From assembly GCA_963969345.1 (NCBI GenBank), contig OZ017770.1, forward strand, positions 6,705,246-6,769,245: a stretch of DNA of 64,000 bases, written 5' to 3'. Source of the stretch: Turbatrix aceti (lineage: Eukaryota; Nematoda; Chromadorea; Rhabditida; Panagrolaimidae). Below the pieces are notes generated by a model. The model was not told the DNA's origin. It saw only the letters and a list, made by a program, of their open reading frames with translations, and did not search any database. Positions 24,587 to 35,105 of this stretch are shown piece by piece; the first letter of the stretch is position 1; every line of letters starts with the position of its first letter. The position numbers and the translations under genes were made by a program.

Positions 24587-27500
24587 ATGTCCAGTCGCCG
24601 AAAAGCAACGCCCGTCCGATTGTCCAGCCGAAGTCCAGCATCCGCGTCTCTCGGTACAATAAGTGAGAGCACACCAGCTGAGCCCAGTCATTTAGAATAT
24701 ATCATCGGGAATCCGTCGACATCGAGAGCAGACGAACCACAAGGTAGCACTTGTTTTTCGACAAACGTTATGATAGAACACGATCCATCGTCACCGAATG
24801 CCCCTAAGAAATTACGTATTACAGAGGTGAGTGCAGGTTGATACTCTTTGTAATGATACAAACAGACATTCTTACTTTATCACATTTTTTTTCACTTCTG
24901 AACTGTTTTTTTGGTTTCGGCACTGATTTTTATCAGTTGAAGAAAAATAATTATATTCATGTCATGCATGTCACGATCAGTGCTCGATTAAACACATTTT
25001 TACCTTTCAGGAGTTCGAAGAAGAAAACGAGACAGCTCTGCTAGAGCCCAAAGCTGCACGAGTTCATTCGCCGGTAAACTCAGCATCAAGTTCACCCGAT
25101 CCGTCGGCATCGGTGAAAAGTTCGCTATCAACAACATCCCAACATACTAGGTTGGTTTTTGTTTTTCATTTTTGGCATCTTACTGTAGCTTTTGGCTTTT
25201 TAACTATTCACAAAACATTGTGCATTCAGCGTTGAAAAATAATAGTTTTTCTGATACAACTGGATTATTTATGTCGTAGAATTGAAATTCGTGCAAAAGC
25301 CTGTCAACAGAATAGAATAATTTTTTGTTCATGGCTATACTTCTTTTGATCGACGTGTAGCTCTCTTCAGTGATACAGGTGCATTCGGATGTTTGCTTTA
25401 TTGATAAACGGTTTAGCTTATAGTGTCCATAAATGGCGCTCGTCTTGACCATCTCTCCTGGGTCACTTATCACTGCGGAATGACTGACCATACAATAAGC
25501 AAACAACAAACTTTTAAATTTGGTGCCTTTGCGCGCACTCTAAAGCGATTGTAAACAGTACGATATCTATTCGTGTTTGTTTGATAGATAATAGATTGTG
25601 GAGACAAACGCCATCAAACAATGCAAGAAGCAATTTACCATGATTTCTGCAGACACGAGGGCTGTACTCTGTGCCAAAGTTGGGGGTCATGCAACAAATC
25701 ATGGCACTGCGTAGGAGTGATATTTGTAAATGATTATGGAGAATAACAAGGGATTAACCACTTGGAAACTCATATGGAGCGGCAATAATGTTTCATTAAA
25801 AAATTATTGTTCTCACAAAGCATTTCTATGATGTTTTTTGAGTAGTTGGTATTTACGCTTTGTGCAAAATCATGGCTGAAAATTAGCCTGTGCAAAAGTT
25901 GATAGTATTTTGATTACTTTTTGTTAGCCAACCAAAAATCTACGAATTCAGAGCTGTGTTCAACATTCTTTTTTTTACGCGCTGGTTGGTCAAGGCGTTT
26001 TTTCGTCGTTCGAAGGAGATAACTCAGGCGGATGATAAGCAAATGTACTGACCACTACCTTGCACCGTGCTTCTTTGTGCTTGTACCTCTCAAAGTTAGG
26101 TGATATGATTAGGTCCTGTCGTCTGTGCAGTCAGTCCCGACCCCGGATGGAGTGTCTAAGGCATGCTCATAATGCTTTAGGTCACGTCAGCAAGGCGCTG
26201 GTCAGCAGAAAAGAAAAACATGTGACGATAGAAGTTTTTTGTATGCCTTGTTTTTTTTTGCTTTTTGTATTTTTTGGTTAAATAAGCGGGTAACAATTTG
26301 TTTTGCAGCATTCTGTAGTCAACGTGACGATTTATGGCAATAATTTCGATTGTTTGTACCTTGTTCAAATTGTGCATGTACGTTAGCCAGAAATGCAGGA
26401 GCGTTGTTGCGCAGGCGGTTAATTCTTAATTTGGATTCGGAGCCAAATGTCAACTGTCTCACAATAGTAAACGCTCATGTCTTTTTTTTAGCACCTCGTT
26501 GAATTTGTCGCCTTCTGATTTACCTGACATTCTCGCCCAGACCGATCACAGCTGTACCGTGCTAATTGACGGTCACTCTCTTCGCGAAATCATCAATTCA
26601 GCGGGAAATTCAACAGCCAAACTGGAACTGCTCTCAGGAATAATTCAACAGGTATGAATGGCAAATGCCATTTTTCGATTTCTCCTTATTTAATTTTCTT
26701 TCTCTAAAATCAAGACAAACATCCTTTGTTTCAGTTGAATACCATCAAAGAACGCGTCGTCAGCGAGGAATCGACGACCAAGAAAGAAAACGAAGAAACA
26801 ACTGGTACTAAAAGTGCTTTTCACAATACTGTAGATTCACCCTCTGAACATTCATCCCCCATTCAGGTATGTTTTGTGTTTTTCTATTCCTCAATTACAG
26901 GTGTATTCAAGATTTTGTGCGTCATTTACTAATTTTCCGATTTTGTAGAAAATGGACAATCTTAATTTCGAGGAGTTTCTTATGAGACAACAGTTACTAC
27001 AGCAGCAACAGCAATCACGGCTGTTTGCGATGCTTCAGATGGCTCAAAATAGCGCTGCTGGCAGCCCGACGCCAAATGCTCTCAACTTTTTATTCCCTGG
27101 AGGTAAATTTTTTTTTCTTATTTTGTACGAAGTTAATTTGTTTTTTTCCAACTTTTAGCACCTTACGACCTGCTAAATTCAAATGCCGTTTTGAATCCCC
27201 TTGTGACAGCCAATCCTGCGTTGTTGGCGCATAATTTTGGAGCCTTCGGAGCTGCGTTGAACAAGAATAGTTCAAATTCCAACGGTACGATGAACACCGA
27301 CTGTTCGAATTCTACACGCAATGTCCAGGCTCCTGATAGCCCGCTTAACTTATCAAAACTGAAAAACGAACCGTAAGAGTTCATATTTCGCGATGAAAGT
27401 GAAATTCTCGTTTTTAGGTTGACTGATTTTGCAAATCCAAAGAACGCGATGACGGTCGCTGCTCTTTTGAGCGGCAAATTGTCTGCATCACCCAACAACA

Positions 27501-28322
27501 AAACTGATAGTAAGTGCCGTCTTTCAAACTGTTGCAAACAGTCATCGGCATCTCTTTTACAGACTTTGAATCCATCACAGTGACGACTAACACATCGCCA
27601 AACTCATCAGGTGCAACGAGTCCCAGACAATCGGGCGACGCGGCAAACGCATCACAAGCGACGAGAATGTCGGCGCCAAAGTCGCCAAATCACATCAAGC
27701 GACCGATGAACGCTTTCATGGTATGGGCACGCGATGAGCGACGAAAGATCCTCAAAGCATGCCCCGACATGCACAATAGCAATATTTCCAAGATTCTGGG
27801 TTTGTTTTGAATCAGCAAAGAGGTAATGATGAATTTTATTGGTGGTTGTTTTAGGATCAAAGTGGAAAGAAATGAGTTTTGCCGAAAAGCAGCCATACTA
27901 CGAAGAGCAGTCCAGATTGTCGAAATTGCACATGGAAAAGCATCCGGATTACCGTTACAGGTAAATAGCTTTTTTCTAGATTTTTAAAACTGGATTACAT
28001 CGGTTTTAGACCCAGACCAAAACGCACGTGTATGGTTGATGGCAAAAAAGTGCGAATCAATGAGTACAAGAACATAATGAAGACAACCAAACCTTCTCAG
28101 CCAGGAAAGCACAACAACAACAACGGTGGGGTCCCGAACAAGAATTCATGGTCTGGAGAACAGGGCTCACCGGACGGTCTGCAGTCTTCCGGAGGATCAC
28201 CGGGGGCTTCGTCAACCTCATCCCTCAACGGGAGTCTAGAAAACAGCCAGCTTCTGCTCGACCTCGTGTCTCACCATCACCAACAATTTCAAAGAAATGT
28301 CCAACTTTTGCACAGCGAATAA
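24587..28322 (+). CDS. egl-13: SoxD-family HMG-box transcription factor (EGL-13/SOX5/6/13 type)
   Basis: Ten exons join in phase: 24587-24826, 25011-25150, 26492-26651, 26735-26866, 26949-27102, 27159-27372, 27418-27509, 27563-27799, 27855-27960 and 28010-28322, giving about 595 aa. The HMG box spans about residues 421-490 ([51 protein letters not shown]). It continues into PRPKRTC and [10 protein letters not shown], which mark group D Sox proteins. Upstream are a leucine/glutamine-rich helical segment ([15 protein letters not shown]) matching the SoxD coiled-coil region, and PLNLS at 337-341, a CtBP-type motif also found in vertebrate SOX6. SoxD proteins are nuclear DNA-bending dimers; EGL-13 maintains uterine and neuronal fates in C. 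elegans. An ATG at 24569 is also in frame, but the acceptor at 24585 favours 24587. The box is split by two introns, which is not unusual for this group. Confidence 0.92.
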
Positions 28323-29435
28323 GCTTGGTTTTCATATACCTAAGTTTTTGCATTCCTTGATGACATCTTTCTATTAGTTCTTTCATTTTTCCTCTGTCTT
28401 CCAGCTTCCAAGTATATAACGTCTTTTTATGCCACATTTCAGCCGTATTATCTGTGTTTGTAAAAAGTTTTAGTAACTTGCTCAAGCCGGTGTATTGCGT
28501 GTGTAACAGTATTCATTTAAGCCTATTTTTACGTAACATCTTTGTTATCAAAGTGTTCCACCTTGACAAAAAAATATGTGATTGGCACGATTGGTGGCGC
28601 TCCGAAAAAAAAATATAAAAATTATACAAGAAGGAAGAATTTCACGCAAAGGCATGAAAAATAATTGTCGCAAAAATTTTGGCTCTAATTGTCGTCGCAG
28701 TTTTTTGACGCTGAGCATTTTGTATTAATTATTTTGTAACGCACATGAATATACACATGTCATAGCCAAAGGCCACTACAATTTCGTATTGCCCCCTATT
28801 TTCTTTATCTCCTATCTCCCCTTCTGATTTGTATTTGTATTCACCAAGACTAGTCATCAATTGCATTCATCGAATTTGTAATCAATAACCTTTGTTATCC
28901 AATCCGGAAAATATCTTGCATTACACCCATTTATCTTCACATCGTCCCCATGAACTTGAACCATACCACTGTGAGTATTTTACCTGCACACCGTCTTGTC
29001 GCCCATATTAATTGCTGTCAATTTCATTCCGATTATCCTAATAAACGTTTTTATTTGAAAAAAAAAGAATCGTCAAAACTATTTGTTGGACAAAAAAAGT
29101 TTTTGTTGTCAGGCGATAAAATGACTAATGCTGCTTTGCTTGAGGAAATGCAAAACGATCGTCATATTTAAAAAGGGAACACCTGAGACATCACATAATA
29201 TTGTTATTATTTTTCAACAAGGCATCTAAGTTTTGTGCATACATTATCGATGCCTTCCTTGTTTGTCACCTGTATCAACTTGCTCAGTCGCACAATCTAC
29301 ATTTATTTTCTGACAGGTAAGGCAACAAATGAAAAATAAAAAACAACATATAACAAACACAACTCAGGCTGAATTTATATGTAATATTTAGTTATTTTTG
29401 GACATACTCGTAAATACGCAAAATCAAAAGCGTAA
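28323..29435. other. Intergenic spacer between convergent genes
   Basis: AT-rich sequence holding the 3' ends of the SoxD gene (+) and the next GPCR gene (-). No protein-like frame is supported and no structural RNA was recognised. Confidence 0.5.
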
Positions 29436-31129
29436 TTAACGCGAAATCTTGGTACGGTATTCAGAACACGATTTGGTCGTTGCGAGTGAACGATGCGTGT
29501 TTGGGGGCCTATTGGCGTCTTTGAGGATAACGCTGCGCGATCGGTCTGCGTACAGTGGGCTTTCCTGGGGGCCAAGTACAAGATTCTGATTCGTAGTTTT
29601 TCCCAAAAGAATAACACGAGCTCGACGTGCGCTCTGGTAGTAGCGCCCTGAGCGATTTTCTGTCGTTTCGCTGAGATACCGATTAAACTCGGTTGGCACG
29701 TCTTCGTATTTTTTTGCTGCTAATCCTGCAAAAATGGAAGTATAAAATTTTGTAATTAAACATCCCACGTACCTGGTATTCTAGATACTATGGATTTATG
29801 GAAGACCCACATTGCGTAACGGATTTCAACAAGTCGGTTTGCGTAAATGAAAGCATCTGCCAGGAGCTTCAAAACGTTCACGAGTTGCGACATGACGCCA
29901 ACGTAGAAGACATTAATCGAGCGAAGAGGAAGAAGGCACTCCCGACAAAAGAGAACGTATTGCATGAGTGTCGGAAGCCAGCCGATAACTGCCGAGCCCG
30001 CCAGCAGCATGATTGTGACCAAAAGTCGACGGTTGGACGTTCGTTTGTTCTTGGCGTTTGACGAGTTGGACAATAATGGATCTTTTGCTACATTGGACAT
30101 GTGTACCAAAATGTGCAGGTACAGAAAGCTAATTATCAAGACAAACGCAATAAACGGTGAAACGATCGTGAATCGGACTTGGATGATTTCTGAAAAGTGT
30201 GAAAAATGGTTTAAATTTGAAAACAAAATAATAAAGATCAAAAACAACATTGATTCCTATGTTACACTAAAAATGTTTTTTTGACAAGTATAGAGTCAGG
30301 GATAACACTTACGAAAAATATGTGCCTTTTCGCATCCTTCCTTTGAAAAAAAAGAAAATGCTTTTTCAGCTCGAAAGCCGCCTGGAACAATAGAAAACAA
30401 CGCTAGAAATGCCGTAATTGGCACGATATACGCGCATGCAATGGCAGTCCTGATAATGGCAGGTGTGATAGCGTGTCGACGCAATGGGTGCACAATGCCG
30501 ACATAGTGATTGAGTGCCAAAACCAGAAGATTAAAGACAGAGGCAAAAAACGTGCCTATCTTTAGGACCTGAAAATTTTTAAATGTCAGCGTTAGTTTCA
30601 GAGATCAAAAGAAAAAAACAGAAAACATACTTCGATGAGCAGAGTGAAGCAATTAGATATGACCGAAGATTGATCTAGTAGCGTGGGAAGAATGATGTTC
30701 ACAAGATTACTGAGGATGTAAAACAACGCGCATGCAGCGTTCGCAGCTGTCAAGCTGACACAAAGCCTCAGATTGACCCCGATAGGCCTTCGCAAACATC
30801 TTGCACACTAAAAATAGCACTTTCACAGATAAAAGGAACTGAACGCATAAACCTACGTTGAGCAAGTACAAATTAACCACAAATGCAAAGAATGCAAGAG
30901 TCGTCATAATTGCTGAGGCCTCAAAGATCGGCAGTTCCGGCATGCTTTCAGCAACTCCTGAGCCAATTGTCGTCAGGATAAGACTAGGATCGTCCGTCGT
31001 GTTATCTTCTGGCAGCATGGATGATGTATTTTCGTTTTCGTGCAGGATAAAATCTGCTGATATCGTCTCGAGAACCAAAACGTCGGAATAAACAAAATCG
31101 CTTTGATTTGATTGTGTTTTATTTTTCAT
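29436..31129 (-). CDS. Atypical class A GPCR, orphan
   Basis: Five exons on the minus strand join in phase: 31129-30857, 30807-30631, 30568-30313, 30189-29773 and 29725-29436, giving about 470 aa. The N-terminus is long, acidic and has N-x-S/T sites. Seven hydrophobic segments follow, with a Cys before TM3 and one in the second extracellular loop (EGCEKAH). At the end of TM3 the usual DRY is replaced by NHY ([13 protein letters not shown]). TM6 reads [19 protein letters not shown]7 reads [17 protein letters not shown], so the NPxxY asparagine and proline are both replaced. The C-tail is basic. This is a rhodopsin-type receptor of unknown ligand, probably amine- or peptide-like by overall form. 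The nonstandard microswitches could mean altered G-protein coupling. A LINE lies 76 bp from the start codon on the promoter side. Confidence 0.8.
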
Positions 31130-31205
31130 TTTTAATCGTTTAACTAAAAAAGGCGGGATTTGAGAACTAAAAAATTAATCTTCCTCATAGCGACCACGTG
31201 AACGA

Positions 31206-31927
31206 CTATTTCAGAACATTTAGTAAAAAACTATCTGCGTGCTGCTCCAACAAATGCCACGCAATGAAAGGAGGTCATTAATAGAAACCAGCAAAATCAA
31301 AGTCCAAGTTTTCGTCATTCCGGAAGAATATCAGTACAACTTTTACTACGCCAAACACCAGGAACTTCAAAAAACGTTTGCAGACTTGTTTTATAACTAT
31401 TTAGATGAAGCTCATTAGAAGACGTCCAGTTGTGAAAGTGGACAGAGAGAATGAGAAATACAACAAAGTGTGTGACTTTCGACAGCGTTTACATCACACT
31501 TTTAATGTGGAGTATAATTTGGAGTATCTTATACATACTCGCCAACTACGGGACATTCAGTCGAAGAGTATTTGGCTTTTCTCGACGACCTGCACGAAGT
31601 CATTGTCGCCCGCAAGCAGTCGCAGCTACTTGTGATCGGTGACTTCAACGCATCTATTGGAGCTCGACAGCAAGGCGAAGCGAACACGGGACCTCACGCA
31701 GTCGGCTGTCGGAACGCACGAGGAGAACTTTTGCTGGACTTCTGTATCAGCAACAACCTCTTTGTTGCCAACGGCTTCTTCAAGAAAGCCAATAAGAACC
31801 GCTGGACCTGGCGCGCTCCAAATGGTGAAAGCGTCCATGAAATTGACTACGTACTGACGCAGAAGATACGTAGTCAATTTCTGACGCAGAAGATTGTACG
31901 TACTGACGCAGAAGATACGTAGTCAAT
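31206..31927 (+). repeat. LINE 5' unit 1, truncated
   Basis: This unit is nearly identical to the start of the main LINE body (offset 987 bp). It stops inside the endonuclease region after GAAATTGACTACGTA and turns into a hairpin-rich junction containing several TGACGCAGAAGA copies. It encodes only a fragment of the endonuclease domain. Confidence 0.8.
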
Positions 31928-32192
31928 CTATTTCAGAACATTTAGTAAAAAACTATCTGCGTGCTGCTCCAACAAATGCCACGCAATGAAAGGAGGTCAT
32001 TAATAGAAACCAGCAAAATCAAAGTCCAAGTTTTCGTCATTCCGGAAGAATATCAGTACAACTTTTACTACGAAAAGTTGTACGTAGTGGTGAAAGCGTC
32101 CATGAAATTGACTACGTACTGACGCAGAAGATACGTAGTCAATTTCTGACGCAGAAGATTGTACGTACTGACGCAGAAGATACGTAGTCAAT
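31928..32192 (+). repeat. LINE 5' unit 2, internally deleted
   Basis: It starts with the same sequence as units 1 and 3 for about 145 bp. It then passes through an 11-bp inverted repeat (32056-32066 with 32073-32083, loop ACTACG) and resumes near the end of unit 1, skipping several hundred bases. It ends with the same hairpin junction as unit 1 and has no coding capacity. Confidence 0.8.
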
Positions 32193-32558
32193 CTATTTCA
32201 GAACATTTAGTAAAAAACTATCTGCGTGCTGCTCCAACAAATGCCACGCAATGAAAGGAGGTCATTAATAGAAACCAGCAAAATCAAAGTCCAAGTTTTC
32301 GTCATTCCGGAAGAATATCAGTACAACTTTTACTACGCCAAACACCAGGAACTTCAAAAAACGTTTGCAGACTTGTTTTATAACTATTTAGATGAAGCTC
32401 ATTAGAAGACGTCCAGTTGTGAAAGTGGACAGAGAGAATGAGAAATACAACAAAGTGTGTGACTTTCGACAGCGTTTACATCACACTTTTAATGTGGAGT
32501 ATAATTTGGAGTATCTTATACATACTCGCCAACTACGGGACATTCAGTCGAAGAGTAT

Positions 32559-35045
32559 TTGGCTTTTCTCGACGACCTGCACGAAGTCATTGTCGCCCGC
32601 AAGCAGTCGCAGCTACTTGTGATCGGTGACTTCAACGCATCTATTGGAGCTCGACAGCAAGGCGAAGCGAACACGGGACCTCACGCAGTCGGCTGTCGGA
32701 ACGCACGAGGAGAACTTTTGCTGGACTTCTGTATCAGCAACAACCTCTTTGTTGCCAACGGCTTCTTCAAGAAAGCCAATAAGAACCGCTGGACCTGGCG
32801 CGCTCCAAATGGTGAAAGCGTCCATGAAATTGACTACGTACTGACGCAGAAGATGTCGCAGATACGAGACGTTGCCGTCCTGCCCAGTATCAATGTCGGT
32901 AGCGACCATCGGCTACTACGCTGCAAGATATCCATAAAAGCACGCTTCGGGAGAGCGGCACTCCCGAGACCAGGTCAAAAGGTTTTATCTCGTCGAGCCA
33001 TCCAGAAAGAGCTTCAAGCCAAACTGAAAGAGTACATGCCTACAGGCTACCCTGAACGCGACTACTTGGAGCTAAAGAAGATCATCAACGAAGCCACAGA
33101 TGCAGCAACGGTCGAAGTTCCACCAGAGCCGGCCATCTCGATGAGAACCCAGAGCCTGATGGAGCTCAGAGCCCGGATGAAGTTCTGCGTCGGCATCCAA
33201 ACAGCTGCGGAACGGGTGCACTACTCCGTAGTAGCAAAGCTGCTCCGATGGTCCCTGAAAGAAGACATCCAAAGCAGGCGCCTACGAGTCACCACAAAAG
33301 CAATCGCATCTGGGAAGCTGAAGCAGGGTCGACAACAGCTTGTCTACGGCCGCAAAACGAACTACGTCAAAGCCAAGGCCAACGAAGACGCCATAGAGCA
33401 GACCGTCAAAGCTATCTCTGGTTTTTTCGGCGAGCTTTACAGGTCAAACAGCGGCCCACTAGGCGTGAACCCTGCACCAGTAGACGTCACGTTTAGCGAG
33501 ACAGAAGTCCGTGCTGCCCTCAAAAGCTGCCGACCCCGCACGACGCCCGGAATTGACTGTGTATCCGCGACGGCGTTACGCAGTGGAGCTGAATATCTGG
33601 CGCCAGCACTCACTGCACTGTTCAATTCTATCGCGAACAGCGGTGAACTGCCTGAAAAATTTGCGAACGCTGTGACTGTCCTGCTGCTGAAAAAGGGCGA
33701 TCCCAGTGACCTCAATAACTACAGGCCCATCAGCCTGCTCTCGGCAATCTACAAGGCGCTCACAAAAGTCATCGCGCAGCGGATCGGGGAAGCCGCACAA
33801 GTCACTGGAATACTTCCCCCGGAACAGGCTGGTTTTCGAAAGTCTTACTCCACTGTAGATCATATTCAGAGCATCAACATGATCGCTGAGAAGCTACGGG
33901 AGTACAATCAGCCGCTGGTCGCTGTCTTCGTCGACTTTCGCAAGGCGTTCGACTCGATCAGCTTTGATTCAATCTGGGCAGCGCTTGACTCCATCGGCGT
34001 GGATCCCGGCATCACCGAACTGGTGCGATGGCTGTATGCAGCTGGAAACTCGGCAGTCAAAGTCGGCGACAGGACGGCGGAGTTCCAAACGCAGAAAGGA
34101 GTACGGCAAGGCGATACGCTGAGCCCGCTAATTTTCATCCTAGTTCTCCAACGAGCCCTTAACGCCGCACAGCTGACAGGCAGAGGCGTCAAGGTTGATG
34201 GTCAGCGGCTAGCGTATTTGGCATACGCTGACGACGTCGTTCTTTTCTCCCACACTGGCGAAGAACTTCAGGAAATGCTGTCGGATATGGCCATCGCCTG
34301 CAAAGACGTCGGACTGGAAGTCAACGTCAAGAAGACGCAGTGGATGGTACAGAAACGGCGGGATCAGCGACCTATCTCCTCCGGACTTCTCCTCAAGGAC
34401 ATCGAGGATGATTTCGAGCTCTCCCTCCACGGCCTGGTTATCCAACGGGTGCAGTCGTTCATCTATCTAGGCCAAAAGATGCAGTGGCCGCGCAACCACG
34501 TCGTTGAGATACGTAATCGCATCTCGACAGCAAGGTCCATCTACTACCGGAACTCAGATCTCCTGCGCTCCAAACGCACGCCAATGTACTTGAAGCGCCG
34601 CCTGATCCATGCCTGCATCTTGCCATCGGTGTTGTACGGCTGTGAAACCTGGGCGCTGACAGAAACGGCAAGATCTACGTTGCGCAATGCTCAACACCGA
34701 GTCGAACGAGCCATCCTCGGGCTGCGACGGTCTGACAAAGTCCGAAACAAAATCATCCGACGAAGAACAAAACTCAAAGACTGGGTGAAGGAAGCGGAAC
34801 GCCGAAAATGGACATACGCGCGAAAGCTCCTGGAGGCAGACGAAAACAGATGGGCCCGACGACTGACCTTGTGGATACCACAAGGAAAACGACCCGTGGG
34901 ACACCCTTCCTTACGATGGGCCGATTCGCTCAACTCGGTGTTCAACAAGACGAAAAACAGACCACAACGACGAGGGGAAGAAGAAATCGCGACCAAAACG
35001 AATCGAGACATTTACGCCTACGTGGACGTCATTTGTGCCTCCTAA
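32559..35045 (+). CDS. LINE endonuclease fragment plus reverse transcriptase ORF
   Basis: The uninterrupted frame is about 828 codons. It opens inside an AP-endonuclease domain (LLVIGDFNASIGARQ, then NRWTWRAPNGESVHEIDYVL, the C-terminal catalytic signatures). An RT domain follows with LNNYRPISLLSAIYKAL, QAGFRKSYSTVDHI, FVDFRKAFDSI, VRQGDTLSPL and the YADD catalytic box near residue 556. The C-terminal region (HPSLRWADSLN) is typical of RTE-clade nematode proteins. The frame is open a little upstream of the first codon given and then meets a stop. The N-terminal half of the endonuclease is missing, so the copy is probably not autonomous although its RT is intact. Confidence 0.85.
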   Translation: MAFLDDLHEVIVARKQSQLLVIGDFNASIGARQQGEANTGPHAVGCRNARGELLLDFCISNNLFVANGFFKKANKNRWTWRAPNGESVHEIDYVLTQKMSQIRDVAVLPSINVGSDHRLLRCKISIKARFGRAALPRPGQKVLSRRAIQKELQAKLKEYMPTGYPERDYLELKKIINEATDAATVEVPPEPAISMRTQSLMELRARMKFCVGIQTAAERVHYSVVAKLLRWSLKEDIQSRRLRVTTKAIASGKLKQGRQQLVYGRKTNYVKAKANEDAIEQTVKAISGFFGELYRSNSGPLGVNPAPVDVTFSETEVRAALKSCRPRTTPGIDCVSATALRSGAEYLAPALTALFNSIANSGELPEKFANAVTVLLLKKGDPSDLNNYRPISLLSAIYKALTKVIAQRIGEAAQVTGILPPEQAGFRKSYSTVDHIQSINMIAEKLREYNQPLVAVFVDFRKAFDSISFDSIWAALDSIGVDPGITELVRWLYAAGNSAVKVGDRTAEFQTQKGVRQGDTLSPLIFILVLQRALNAAQLTGRGVKVDGQRLAYLAYADDVVLFSHTGEELQEMLSDMAIACKDVGLEVNVKKTQWMVQKRRDQRPISSGLLLKDIEDDFELSLHGLVIQRVQSFIYLGQKMQWPRNHVVEIRNRISTARSIYYRNSDLLRSKRTPMYLKRRLIHACILPSVLYGCETWALTETARSTLRNAQHRVERAILGLRRSDKVRNKIIRRRTKLKDWVKEAERRKWTYARKLLEADENRWARRLTLWIPQGKRPVGHPSLRWADSLNSVFNKTKNRPQRRGEEEIATKTNRDIYAYVDVICAS

Positions 35046-35105
35046 CATCTGGTCTAATGATAACTAACCACTGAGTAATGGTGAAATAATAATAATAATA
35101 ATACA

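Larger units (their letters stand above)
31206..35105 (+). mobile_element. RTE-type LINE with nested 5' truncated copies
   Basis: The element is a non-LTR retrotransposon. Its main body (32193 to about 35105) carries the C-terminal part of an AP endonuclease and a full reverse transcriptase, and ends in an (AAT)n tract at about 35086-35102, as RTE-like elements end in short tandem repeats. Two shorter units precede it in the same orientation, each beginning with the same CTATTTCAGAACATTT start: 31206-31927 and 31928-32192. Unit 1 runs into the endonuclease coding part and then into a hairpin. Unit 2 is an internally deleted version of unit 1. The 987-bp offset between units 1 and 3 is exact over several hundred bases, so the array is young. 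No flanking target-site duplication was identified by eye. Confidence 0.8.
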
